From Linyphia triangularis (lineage: Eukaryota > Arthropoda > Arachnida > Araneae > Linyphiidae): a stretch of DNA of 64,000 nt. The position numbers and the translations under genes were made by a program. Numbering within the stretch: position 1 is the first letter of the stretch; each line of letters starts with the position of its first letter. The stretch lies in NCBI GenBank assembly GCA_963978545.1, contig OZ021727.1, positions 59,346,487 through 59,410,486 of the forward strand, given 5' to 3'. Below, piece by piece: positions 1-11,767 of the stretch. Below the pieces are notes generated by a model that was given only the letters and a program-made list of their open reading frames with translations, searched no databases and was not told the DNA's origin.

Positions 1-3000
1 GAATGAAATATAGCTATATAGCAATATTGGGATTACCTTACTAGTTTAAAATATTATGAATATGTTTTAATTTTATTGGTCATGAAGTTTAGAAAATTTT
101 AATCAAATATATAGAAAATAATAAACTGAGTTACTATAAGATTATGGATTGAGTCGCACAAACAAATTAAAATAAAATTTCCAAAATAACTACATAATAC
201 AACATATGCGTTTCAAATGAATAATATTACAAAGCAATACTATGAGATATTTGTCAGGGGTGAGCTGGAATATGCGATGTTTAAATCGTGTTGGCTGATA
301 AGAAAAATGTAAAATACCATCTGTGATAATTGAATCGCAAGCAATGGATCATTGGCATCTGTATGTAGGTTGCTTGGTAATGATGTGTTGAAGTTGATAT
401 GGTATCATGTAAATATTTCTTTAGGGCTGGGTACTGTTTGGTTCTATGACAACAACTAGTTCATTTCTAACATTCTAATCCAATTAGAGATGACAGGAAT
501 AAGCTTGTAAGAGTTGTTCATAGTTAGTGTGTGGAACTATTGATTTTCTATAATTATGCATACATGATATAGAAAACTAATGAGTTATCCATTTTTTTGA
601 TTTTATAATAAGAAGAAATCAAGGAAAATGCAATCCCATCTTCTCTTTAATTAACATAATTAAATTTAAAAAAAAACAGTGTTTAATTAAATATTGTTTT
701 CTACTTGTAATATCACCAAGTTAAATAAAATAACGCTTATTCATTCATCTAGAACTTTATAATGCTACAAAACATGTGTATTTATCTTGTAAAAAATATT
801 GTTTTGAATTTCTTTGAAGTTAATCAACTCAAATTCCAAAATAATCTTAACTTATATGACTTTTTTGCAGATAACATTCAGCAATTCAATCCCTTAGAAT
901 ATTGATATATATTCTGACAAAAAAATGACGAAATGTCTTTCGTAAGTAAACAACTACTGTTTTACGACATATTTTATGTTTTTCTTGTATCACTGCTAAA
1001 GCCTTGTTACACTTTAACACCATTACGATCCCCTTATCGAAGAAATTTCTACGGGACTATCAGGGGGAGGGGAGGATAAAGAGAAAGGGGTTCCTAGAAG
1101 CCCTCAGAGAGAAGAAATTTGCTTTCGAACTAATGACACATAATGTCGATAACGTAAAGTGGAGGGTCCATTAAGACAAGAAACAGACGATCAGGAAGCT
1201 GTGTCGTCAATCAACGATTAGGAGGAATTTTTCTGTAACTGCTCTGGCTACACCAGGCCGTTTCTCAGGAGGAATGTTGAAATGTAGCAGAATTTTTTTG
1301 TGTCCTATAAAAAAAGCAATTCACCCTAGGTTTTTTCTAAAAGGTAGGATAAAAAAAAATTAGATTTTTGTTCTTCTAATGATAAGAAATCTGTGATGCA
1401 GCTTTCTTTTTAGAAATATTTGAATTATTATTAAAAGTTTTTTGGAAGTAATGTGCATTTGATTTTGGATGATAATTTTATATGTTTCTGTTATATAAGA
1501 AATACTAAATAATCTAATTAATATACTTAATAATATGTTAAGAATGCTTTAAAAGGTTGTAACATTCTGTGTAAATGTGTTAAAACGCAATTATTCAACT
1601 ACAGATATGCCTAAAATTTTAACAGGCCACACATGTTTGCCTATCATTAATTAACTTTAGGTTAAATTACCCTGAAATTTCAATTTCCACTGTTCTGTTT
1701 TTTCTGAAAAGTGCATTTTTTTTAATTTTGGCATAAAGCCTAATAAAGTTTTAATTTTGCCTAATAAAGTTGCCATCCACAAAAAATCTACTTCCTCGTA
1801 CTTACTGGAACCTAATACTGAATGTAATAATACTTTATTTCGTACATTAAATTACACTCTGACGCACTTTTATTAAACACAGATATCATCTAATCGTACT
1901 AAAGTACTAAAATATACGCTCGTATAGCTTTGTACAGCATCCCCATTTAATATGTCTAAAAAAGTATGATTTATAGCAAAGGTGTACGCAAATAACCTCT
2001 TCCGCAGATTGCTCCAAGCCATGGGATCTTGTCACCCTCTGAACCCATTGACTATTTGTTATTCTTATCAGAACGCCCCAGTCCAAGATATTTCTACTCA
2101 CCCCCCTGATCCTTTTACAAAGAAATTTGTATTCTTTCATATCCTTACGTTTAAAAGCTATGGTGAATAAAAGCCATAGAAAATCCATATTTACTTTAGG
2201 AGGTTGAAAGTACGTTGTAATAGTACAGAAAACCATTTAATACCATAAAGTTGCTTTTTAGTGAAACATATTTTTTTTTCCGAAGACGTGGCTTGCTCTC
2301 CATTACTGTGATTACATAGCACAAATTCTATGTTACTAAATATGTTAGGTAGTGCTTTAATATGGTTAAGAAGTAGAGTTTGAACTTTGAAAAAGTATAA
2401 ACATTTAATTAAATTTTTATTTTGTAACAATTATTTGTGTAGTATTAGGAATATGCAATGATACTTAGTTTCGTAAATTATCCCTCAATTCTAGAAGTTT
2501 TTTATACTCAAAATGCAAACTCATTCGTAATTCTCTGCAAGATTAAACCTATTGTTGTACTACTGAGAAAATTAGTGCTGTACTTTGAAATATCATAATG
2601 CAGAAAAAAAATGCCGGAAGGGGAATTTATGAAAAGAAAACCATATTAAAATATTAATACAATTGTGCATAACAAGTAATGAAATTGTTTTAAAAAGTGA
2701 AACTGAGAATGACAAAATATACTATATTGCATCCCAGTCTTTACAAAATAATGTTTTATGAATAGCCAAATTTATAAACTGTTTTATTTCAAAACACCAG
2801 TTAAATATATTCCCCTTTTAAAACAACGACACTCTATTATTTCTCATCAATCAACTAAAAGCAAGTCATTTTTCATCGTTCATGTACATATTATTTAAAT
2901 ATCAAGATTATAAGGTTAGTTATAGCTATTCTCTTATCTGAACACTTACTAACCCCTGTATTATTTGCTTCACCTAGCTCAGAAATGACGTGTGTTGTAT

Positions 3001-5153
3001 GTGAAAGGGATTAAAAAAGGCATATAATGAGACATAAAAGGCCTAATAATTTGAAAACCATTAGAGTCCTGTAAGGCACTGTACCTATTTGAACTCCATT
3101 AGTTCTAATAATACAACACAGCTGAATCTGTAACGTCATTTCAAATTAGAATTAACATGCTCACTGTTACAATTTAGACATGGTTCTATGAACAGGCTAA
3201 GTTGTAATATTGGTGATCCTAGAGTACAAGTATGGTTTCTATCAAGTGACACAGTTGGAAGGGAATTCATACTTGCTGTCAAGTGTAATTTTCCTAATCG
3301 GTTTAGTATTTGGAACTTACCAGACCACGTGATTTCATTGGAAGGGGCCATTAAATACAGACGGCGATTAGTACACAAATAGGATTAGTATAAATAGTAC
3401 AGTATAAAAATTAATTAATGTTATAAGTATCTAACCTATTATAAGGAGCAGCATAAATGAGCGAATAAATATATGTAAATAAAACGTCGTACTCGTGTTA
3501 AAATGAATTTTTATTTTACTCACAACTATATATATACTATACTATATATGTACTCAAACTGGAAATAAAAAAACGTTGAATCCATTCACGAAGGAAATAA
3601 CTACGACTGCTTCAAGCTACGTATACTAATATTAAAATGTGTTTTAGTATTAATAAAAACAAACAATGCTTTCCATTGAATCATATAGGCGTAAAGTTTC
3701 AAAGGATGAAAAAACCATTTTTAAAATCTCGCAATTCATAAATTTGTTACACTCTTACCAACATAAGAATGTTGTAACTACCATGCCGTCACACTTTTCG
3801 GTAATACAACAATAAAGATCTGTCTCTCTCACTCTAAAATAAACCAGTACATCCAAGTAGGAAAATCTCTATCAGTAAGAAAGATATTGAACACATAACT
3901 AAACTGATGAAATACATACCAGATGAAGACAACATTCAATAATTCTACAAATAGATAGAGATGTAACATCTGATTCTGAGGTACCAGAGAACTATGCTAA
4001 TGTATAATTTCGATTTCGTCATGTATACCATTTTTATTTATAAAACTAATCTTATTTCTATTTCACATTTAGTAAAAGTTCCTATTTGTTCTGGAATACA
4101 TTTTTGAGGTGTACTAAGTGTACTTTTAATTTTATAAAGTTTAAAATGCAATTATTTTTTGCCAAAACGTATATGTATTTGAGAAACCCATAAGTCAACA
4201 GACTATAAAAATCCATAATAATTTAATTATATATCTTTTGAGACTTCCATTGAGCACAAAGGTTTCACTTAACTCCAAACAATACATTTTATTGGAAATA
4301 ATAATAATAGAACAGAATTTTGCCGGTTTTAAGGCAGAAACAGTTTTCCTCGATTTCCCAAAAGTTGCTCCCACCTGACTTATGGGGTTTCTCTAACAAC
4401 CGAATCAACAGTTTTCAACAAGTTATGAGTCCCTTGAGTGAATCCTATGTTTTCTTTATGTAAAACCAGACTGTCATGTAAGATTTCAAGATGAAATGAA
4501 CGATTTTTACAAATTGCAATGCAGGATGTTGTGCGCTAATGTGCAGACAAAGGATCCGGTTGGCACTTGTCAATCATCGTGCATGGGAAATTTAACCAGG
4601 ATTGCAAACCAACATATGTTTTACACATCACCATTCTGTTTGACAAGCGATATGTCAAGAAGTTGTTGGTCATCTTTACTGAAGGATTTTTTTTGTAAAC
4701 TTCAGGTATTTTACATTCAATTCTTTCAAAATTTACTACAAGAAGCTTCTCAAAATAGATATCTGTTTGCGATCTAGACCCACAAATTAGTATTTCGAAA
4801 TGATTGAATGGATATTGGTTACCACTTCATCTCCCTCCTAACACACAAGGATCCAAGAGGGAAAATTTGGAGTTTTATTCACCCTAGGGAAAAAGTTGGA
4901 CGGAATCTTGGAATCTTCATGTGCTGAACTCAAGCAGTTGAAATATGTATCAATTAGGTGACAAAGGCAGCAGACAGTGTCTGCGAGCTAAATCAAGTGA
5001 TAGCAAAATAAGATCTATCCATAAGTCAAAAAGTACTATGTCGAGCTTTAATCAAAAATATCAGCACTGACTACTTTCTGAAAAACCCAATGCATTTATA
5101 ATGCGATTTCAATTTTCTTATCTTCTACAGTAATTTTTAAAGTGGTCGCAATA

Positions 5154-5190
<37 letters not shown>

Positions 5191-5740
5191 CTGTCGTAAT
5201 AAATCTATATGTCTTTTACGAGTGGAATATTATGTTATGACCTCTACTCCCAAATATATATTAATAATATAGTTCATAAGTTTTGTCAAACTAGTTGGAA
5301 TGATCAATTCTATGCCCGACAAATTTCGTTATTTTAGCTTTTTTCCTTGAAAAATTGTATTTTATGATCTCACTGTGTCTGAATATATATTACATTTTGA
5401 TAATATTTTTACAGATTTGAACATGGGATATCATACAGTTTTAATCCAGCAATATTAGAACTCGAAATTACTATTTTAACTTAGGATTAAAAATTTCGCT
5501 ATCGATTTTCATTACTTATATCGGAATAAATAGAGATGCGCGAGCGGAAGACGTAACGGAAAAAAAAATAAAATTGCTTCGCTCATTTGGAACCAAATCA
5601 CAACTTTTCGTCACTATTAGAATTTGAAACAAAATAAAACCTTTTTTCAGCCCATGGTAATTATAGTTTCTACGTTTTACTGCAACACATTCAAGTACTG
5701 AAGAAGTGTCCATTACTGAGATGCTTAAATTAGTCAAAAG
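1..5740. other. AT-rich region without a supported gene
   Basis: I see no gene here. Open frames are short, overlap on both strands and have no recognisable domain. A somewhat GC-richer patch lies at about 1020-1280, with purine-rich runs, and another at about 2000-2200. The open frame at 4496-4777 (93 codons) matches nothing I know. A run of about 31 T residues lies at 5156-5186. The stretch could be intron or intergenic DNA. Confidence 0.6.
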
Positions 5741-5744
5741 ATAT

Positions 5745-6490
5745 TGTTACGAATTTTTGTATATTTGTAAATATTTCGTAGTGTTAATTTTGTAAATAGA
5801 TAAATTTCTGTACATTTCGCATAAGACAATGCAATGGTTTGTTTCCCAGCAATGAGCCTCCCAATGCTTGATAGCGGGTTTTACAGAGGTAACTCTGGGA
5901 AGCGAGATTCAAGGGGCACGGCATTTATTTAACTTTATGGTAATGGGAATCTCGTCAAATTGGCGAGATATAGCCAAAATGGAGACGGTTTTGGTGACTA
6001 ATTTTTGTCTCCAAACTTGGCGACCATTTGGCGACATTTTCGGTACATGTATGGGTACATGTATAAGGACTTTTCGACTCCCATCTGGAAAGTTCTCCAA
6101 ATGTCTATCTCTGGAATATTCACGAAGATTCGCAGCCTCCCCTATATAAACCCGGCCGTGAGTAGTTGTTGACTGATTTTGAGTCACGGAGCTAGTTGTT
6201 AGCTGAGTCCGGATTTTGAGTGACTTAATTAGTTGACTGGTGAGTCGACTGTAGTTGTTGATTAGTTCTAAAACGAACTGTATTGCATTGTCTTTTGCGG
6301 CGATTTAGCAGTTGTTTGTCAAGTTTAACTGCTGTTTTGTGCTCTATCGTTGTGAAAAGAGCTGTATTCTGTCTACTAGAACGAGAAGTTCTGAAGCTGT
6401 AAGAGAACTATGAAGAGTTATTTTGGAATAAATTCCTGCAAGTTTTGATCTGCTTTGGCGTCAAATCTTTCGAACCCGTCCAACTCAACA
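5745..6490 (+). repeat. 5' LTR
   Basis: Direct repeat partner of 11768-12538. It contains a TATA box (6143-6149) and an AATAAA polyadenylation signal (6427-6432), which suggests U3 up to about 6170, a short R, then U5 to the CAACA end. Compared with the 3' LTR it lacks about 29 bases near 6007, within a block of GGCGA-type inverted repeats, and carries 4 extra bases near 5928. The net 25-base difference explains 746 versus 771 bp. Confidence 0.96.
6143..6149 (+). promoter_or_regulatory. TATA box of the 5' LTR promoter
   Basis: TATATAA follows a C-rich run and precedes a GC-rich stretch. It lies about 284 bases before the AATAAA signal at 6427-6432, so transcription should start about 25-30 bases downstream, near 6172, and define the U3/R boundary. 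The same box is at 12191-12197 in the 3' LTR, with AATAAA at 12475-12480. Confidence 0.7.
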
Positions 6491-6492
6491 AC

Positions 6493-6510
6493 TGGTGTCA
6501 GAAGTGGGAT
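6493..6510 (+). other. Primer binding site, tRNA-Leu type
   Basis: TGGTGTCAGAAGTGGGAT begins two bases after the 5' LTR. It is complementary to a tRNA 3' end that reads ATCCCACTTCTGACA plus CCA, which fits the acceptor and T-arm end of animal tRNA-Leu (CAA type). All 18 bases pair with that tRNA end as I recall it, so this is the likely minus-strand primer site. Confidence 0.8.
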
Positions 6511-6513
6511 TTG

Positions 6514-7242
6514 ATGCCGATTACCAGAGCAATGGCGGAACAAGAGGAAAAATTTCAACAGCTTTTTGCTTTCATGCAAGAAATGAAGAAGAAATTATCC
6601 ATAGGGCAAGAAGAGATGGAAAAGAAATTATCCAAAGGGCAAGAAGAGATGGAGAAGAAAATGTCCAAAGGGCAGGAAGAGATGAAGAAAAGCCAAGAAG
6701 AGATGGAGCAGAAAATGTCCAAAGGGCAGGAAGAGATGAAGAAAAGCCAAGAAAAGATGGAGAAGAAAATGTCCAAAGGGCAAGAAGAGATGAAAGCGAG
6801 TCAAGAAGAAATGAAAGCGGGCCAGGAGGAAATGCAGAAGAATATCTCTGCCGGACAGGAAGAATTAAAGAGTCGTCTTTTAGCAACTGTGGAGGAAAGC
6901 GTGAAACAAATCGAAGACAAATTTATTGGAAAATTTGAGAATGTCGACAAGAAGTTCAATAGTTTAGAAGAGAAATTCGAGAATGTCGAAAAGAAGTGTA
7001 ACAGTTTGGAAGGAACATTCGAATTCAAGTTTAATGACTTGAGGAAGAAGATAGAGATTTTGGAAAAGAAGAATTTAGAAGAAAATTTGGGTGAGATAGA
7101 AGAAAAGATAGACCAACCAAATGTTAGAGAAGAGACTGTCGAGCAGAACTATTTCGGAAGATTTGAGATGTGCACCAATTACCACCCGAGCTTCTATCAA
7201 ACTTTCTACTTACGATGGAAAATCTTCCTGGCAAGTGTATAA
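6514..7242 (+). pseudogene. Gag N-terminal part, coiled coil (frameshifted)
   Basis: The likely start is the ATG at 6514, just after the primer binding site (protein begins MPITRAMAEQ). An in-frame ATG at 6445 lies inside the LTR and is unlikely. The first 200 or so residues are almost all Glu, Lys, Gln and Met, with near-identical units containing SKGQEEM repeated between about 6595 and 6830, then a second Phe/Asn-rich repeat (KFENV, KKFNSLEE) to about 7060. This looks like a long coiled coil, probably for Gag-Gag contacts. Useful reading ends at about 7130-7190, where the frame must shift to meet the conserved Gag core in the next frame; this frame then runs into a stop at 7240-7242. It is a broken gag 5' part, not a host gene. 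Confidence 0.85.
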
Positions 7243-8650
7243 AACTCAATTCACAATTGTCGCCAACCCCAACGGATGGGACTCCGTGACAAAAGCCTGC
7301 CAGTTAGCTGCATCTCTGCGAGCTGAAGCTGAAGATATACTAAAAACGCTTTCCGAAGAGCAACGCTTGGACTTCAACGCACTCTCAAGTGCATTAGAAC
7401 TGAGGTTTGGCGAGAAATGTGTGAAAGACTACAGCAGGCTGCAGTTGAAATCTCGCCAACAGAAGCCTACCGAAACACTCCAGGAGCTCGCCACGGATGT
7501 TGAAAGGCTCTCCCATCTCGCTTTTTCAGACTGCCCCGCTGAAACGAGAGAAATTCTGTCTCTACAGTACTTCGTCGATGGCATCAGGGATGTAGAGATA
7601 CAGAAGGCCCTACGAATGGCAGATGTCAAGGATTTAAAAAGTGCTTTAGTATATGCCATGAAGTACGAGGCAGCCCAGCAAGCAACTCGTAGAGAACGCC
7701 AACCTATCAGGACTGCTACTATACAGGAGCCAGAACAAATTGCTGCTCGTCTGGATGAATTGCAAAGACAAGTCAGTAACTTGAGACGAAATACTCCGGA
7801 AAAGAAGCAGAGCCTGAAGTGCTGGAACTGTGGAGGCGAGGGCCACATACGGAGAAACTGCCGAACCCGCCAAGACACTGGAGCTAAGACCGCTCCCAGA
7901 AAGGAGGATGGAAGCCATCTCGCCAGGCAGAGGTTGCCAGTTGTTGAGAAGCCCCATCTTAGAGCTCTACAAATTTCTGCAATGAGTGGCGGCAGTAATG
8001 GACTCTTCATCATGGGACACGTAAATGGAGTTCCCTGCAATATGATCATCGATACTGGAGCCAATGTGACCATCATCCGGAAAGATTTGGCTCAACAACT
8101 GGATGGAAGACTAATCTGGACCCCGCCCTGCGTTACCCTCCAAACTGTGTCCGGCGATAAAATCAACATCCATGGAAAAATGAACATTAACATCACGTTC
8201 GGGAGTGCTTCTTATCATCACACGGCATATGTGGCGGACATTATGGACACTTGTATACTCGGACTGGACTTTTTAAGGAAATATAATTTTTCCTTAGACT
8301 TTAAAAATAATGAGCTGCATTCAGTTTCTGAAGACATAGCTTTATTTGGAATCAAAGATAGTGAAGTTAAATCCGTACATCAAATAATAGTTCAAAATGA
8401 CATCACATTACCCGCAAGAACAGAATTATTACCTCCTGGATACATAGCTGAAGATAAAAGTTTCCGATATGGCATAATGGAATACCCTGAGAACCACAAC
8501 AGCCCCAAAGGAGTACTGGTAGCTTCAACTCTCGTCGACCTTTCAAGGACTGCCATACCTGTGAGGGTCGCCAATGTGAATGATAAAGTGAAAGTCATTA
8601 AGAAAGGTGAAGTGTTAGCCACCTGTACTCCCGTAACTTGCATAAATTGA
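7121..8650 (+). pseudogene. Gag core, zinc knuckle and aspartic protease
   Basis: This frame carries the Gag capsid-like core from about 7185 (around STYDGKSSW and VYKTQF). A CCHC zinc knuckle at 7820-7861 (CWNCGGEGHIRRNC, residues 234-247 from 7121) would bind RNA. A retropepsin-type protease follows, with the active-site motif DTGA at 8051-8062 (residues 311-314). The protease would cut the Gag-Pol polyprotein. There is no separate gag stop before the protease, so gag and pol appear to share one frame in this family. The ATG at 7121 is probably not the real start; the natural N terminus is the coiled-coil part in the other frame. The frame ends at a TGA at 8648-8650, after which the same frame continues into reverse transcriptase, so this stop looks like a disabling mutation. 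Confidence 0.92.
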
Positions 8651-9679
8651 ACTACCAATCTTCCAGCCAGTGTGTCTTCAGAAAACTTAACATCAGAGCT
8701 ACTGCAGAATGCACCGTTAAACAACGTAGAAATAAGTGCTGCACAACTAGTCATCCAAGAATTCCAAGATGTCTTTTCCCACACATCTTCGGATGTCGGA
8801 CGAACAAGTTTGACACAGCATAGAATTGATACAGGAGACCACCCACCTATCAAGCAACACCCAAGACGACTACCGTTTGCTAAACAGGAAGAGGTAGGAA
8901 GTCTTCTAAAAGAAATGCAAGATAGCGACGTGATTGAACCTTCAGCCAGCCCTTGGGCCTCTCCCATCGTCCTGGTTCGGAAGAAGGATGGTTCAACTAG
9001 ATTTTGCGTCGATTATCGGAGGTTGAACGATGTCACGAAGAAGGACAGCTACCCTCTTACCAGAATTGATGACACTCTGGACATTCTTTCTGGAAACAAG
9101 TGGTTTTCGATACTAGACTTAAAGAGTGGATAATGGCAGGTTGAGATACACCCTGATGACAAAGAGAAGACAGCATTCACGACCAGACAAGGACTTTGGC
9201 AGTTCAAGGTGATGCCATTTGGATTATGCAATGCTCCAGCAACATTCGAACGCCTCATGGAAAAAGTGCTAAGAGGTCTTTCCTACGAAGCCTGTCTCGT
9301 TTACCTCGATGACATCATTATCGTGGGGCGAAGTTTCGAGGAACATCTTGAAAATTTTAGGAAGGTACTGCGGAAATTAAAAGATGCCAACCTGAAGTTA
9401 AGTCCGGCCAAATGCAAGTTATTCCGACATGAAGTGACCTACCTCGGACATGTCATCTCTGCCGAGGGTGTATGCACAGATCCAGAAAAAGTGTCGGCAG
9501 TTAAAGAATGGAAATGCCCCAAAGATGTACATCAGTTGAGGAGTTTCCTGGGGCTTTGCACCTACTATAGACGATTCGTGAAGGACTTTTCTTACATCGC
9601 AAGACCCCTTCACAGACTGACAGAGAGCAAGCAAAATTCTTGTGGACGAAAGACTGTGAGGATGCATTTGACCAACTGA
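8651..9679 (+). pseudogene. Reverse transcriptase domain (interrupted)
   Basis: In the same frame as the protease piece, this segment reads as Ty3/gypsy reverse transcriptase. Visible blocks are ASPWASPIVLVRKKDG, FCVDYRRLN, LDLKSG, then FGLCNAPATFERLM and the catalytic YLDD box at 9302-9313. These would copy element RNA into cDNA in a cytoplasmic particle. A TAA at 9131-9133 sits directly after LDLKSG, where relatives usually have Tyr or a similar residue before WQ, so one base change probably made the stop. Near 9615-9640 the frame shifts by one base: this frame runs on to a stop at 9677-9679, while the conserved sequence continues in the frame that starts at 9640. The enzyme cannot be made as one protein from this copy. 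Confidence 0.94.
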
Positions 9680-11505
9680 AGGAGGCTTTAACATCTGCAC
9701 CTATCCTGACGTATCATCAGCCCTATAAACAATTCATTCTTGACACGGACGCGAGCAACGAGAGTGTCGGTGCTGTTTTATCCCAAGAAATAGACGGCCA
9801 AGAACGAGTTGTAGCATATTGGAGCAAGTGCCTATCTAAACCGGAGAGGAATTACTGTGTCACCAGGAAAGAGTTGCTCGCCATAATTAAAGCCGTAGAG
9901 CATTTCCATCATTACGTCTACGGTAGAAAATTCCTGCTCCGTACGGATCATGCATCGTTGACCTGGCTTCTAAATTTCAAGAATCCTGAAGGTCAGATAG
10001 CCAGATGGATAGAGAGACTCCAAGAGTATGACATCGATATCCGTCATCGGAAAGGATCATCACATGGAAACGCAGATGCCCTGTCTAGGAGACCCTGCCC
10101 AGAGAGCTGCCGATATTGTTCCAGAGTTGAAGCGAGTTACGGGCTGGTCAATCCGGTAATACGCCAGGTTACATCTTCAACATCTTGGAATCCAGACCCG
10201 TGGAGTGACGGAGAAGTCAGAAAAGACCAATTGGGAAATCCTGACATCAAGCCTTTAATCGATTTAAAGGAGTCTTCGAATGCGACACCTACTTGGCAGG
10301 ACATTTCCATCTTTAGTCCTACGACAAAGCAATATTGGGCCCTCTGGGACTCCCTCTATATTCGAAACGGCGTGCTGTACCGGAAGTTCGAATCTGATGA
10401 TGGAAAGACATCCCGATGGCAACTATTACTTCCAAGATCCCGAGTCCCAGACGTTCTTAAAGAACTTCATAGTAGTCCAACTGGAGGCCACTTCGGAGTA
10501 ATGAAGACGTTGCAAAGAGTTCGAGAGCGGTTCTACTGGAGTAAGGTGAGGGCTGACGTGGAGAAGTGGTGCCGATCACGTGATGCCTGTGCAGCCCGGA
10601 AAGGACCGAAGAAACGCAGTCGAGGAAAACTGCAACGTTACAACGTGGGAGCTCCTTTTGAACGGATTGCGTTTGACATCTTGGGACCACTACCACGATC
10701 TGATGACGGCAACAGATACATCCTTGTTGTCATGGATTATTTTACGAAGTGGCCCGAAGCGTATCCTATCCCTGATGAAGAGGCTACCACCGTTGCAGAG
10801 GTAATGGTTCAGAGCTGGATTTCTAGATTTGGAGTGCCTCTTCAGTTACACTCTGATCAAGGAAGGAATTTTACCTCTGCTGTAATGAAAGGACTTTGTG
10901 ATCTACTTGGCATTGACAAGACACAGACGACGCCTTTACACCCACATTCGGATGGCATGGTGGAGAGGTTTAACAGAACCATCCTCAATAACCTCTCACT
11001 GATGGTTTCAAGAAACTTACAGGACTGGGATCAGAAGTTACCTTTGTTTCTTCTGGCCTATCGCAGTGCTGTCCACGAGACTACCGGCTATTCCCCATCC
11101 CAGATGCTCTTCGGTCGTAACCTTCGTCTGCCTTGCGATCTGTTGTTTGGCCGCCCTCCGGATGCACCTTCATCGCCAGAGGAATACGTCGAGGATCTTC
11201 AGGCACGGTTTGAAGATGTGCACAATTTTGCTCGAGAGCGAATCCACTTGGCGACGGATAAGATGAAGACCAGATACGACACGAAGGCTACAGGACATCA
11301 ATTCCACGAAGGTGACAAGGTTTGGTTCTGGAATCCGAAACGACAGAAAGGACTCTCTCCCAAACTTCAGTCTCATTGGGATGGTTCTTACTCAGTCCTC
11401 AACCGGCTGAATGATGTCGTGGTCCGAATACATAAGTCCCCAAATTCTAAGCCTAGAGTCGTTCATTACGACAGGTTAGCCCCTTACTATGGCCATAGTT
11501 TATAA
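9640..11505 (+). pseudogene. RNase H and integrase part of pol
   Basis: This 621-codon open frame starts at the junction to RNase H. RNase H spans about 9735-10090, with acidic residues in DTDAS, KELLA, RTDHA and NADALSR. Integrase follows. Its HHCC zinc finger lies at about 10465-10590, but the first Cys of the usual CxxC is Arg (CGT at 10579-10581). The catalytic core has Asp at 10675, Asp at 10855 and Glu at 10963, an intact DD35E spacing. The C-terminal part has a GPY/F-like segment (WDGSYSVL) and ends with YYGHSL. RNase H removes template RNA and integrase inserts the cDNA. The frame is open throughout, but it depends on upstream pol sequence that is broken, and the ATG at 9640 is not a natural start. 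Confidence 0.95.
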
Positions 11506-11767
11506 TCCCCATAGTTTGTAATCCCCCTCATGTATAAAGTGTAAATAGTTATTAAGATCATGGTCACATGCGTAGATAAATTTTTACGTTTATTGTTTAT
11601 TTAATTGTTATTTGATTATTTATTTTTTTATTCAGTAATGTTTCTGTCTTTAAATTAGTAAGTTTTATAGTTTAGTTATGAACACAGAATGTTTGCTATT
11701 GCAGAGCTTGAGCCTTTTTTCCGGGAACTGTACTGCCCGGGACGTGCAGTCCTTGGGAGGGGGGCAA
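11506..11767 (+). other. 3' internal region and polypurine tract
   Basis: The stretch from the integrase stop to the 3' LTR has no long frame. The last 13 bases (GGGAGGGGGGCAA, 11755-11767) form the polypurine tract that would prime plus-strand synthesis, directly against the LTR start at 11768. No envelope-like frame is present. Confidence 0.85.

Noticed and set aside
4496..4777. 93-codon frame
   Set aside because: No recognised domain, no splice or promoter context, and AT-rich composition like its surroundings.
5868..6187. Overlapping frames on both strands in the 5' LTR, and similar ones at 11857-12235
   Set aside because: They lie in LTR regulatory sequence, differ between the two LTRs and have no domain.
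7429..8076. Minus-strand frame of 215 codons opposite gag and protease
   Set aside because: It is the shadow of a conserved coding strand carrying the zinc knuckle and DTGA motif.
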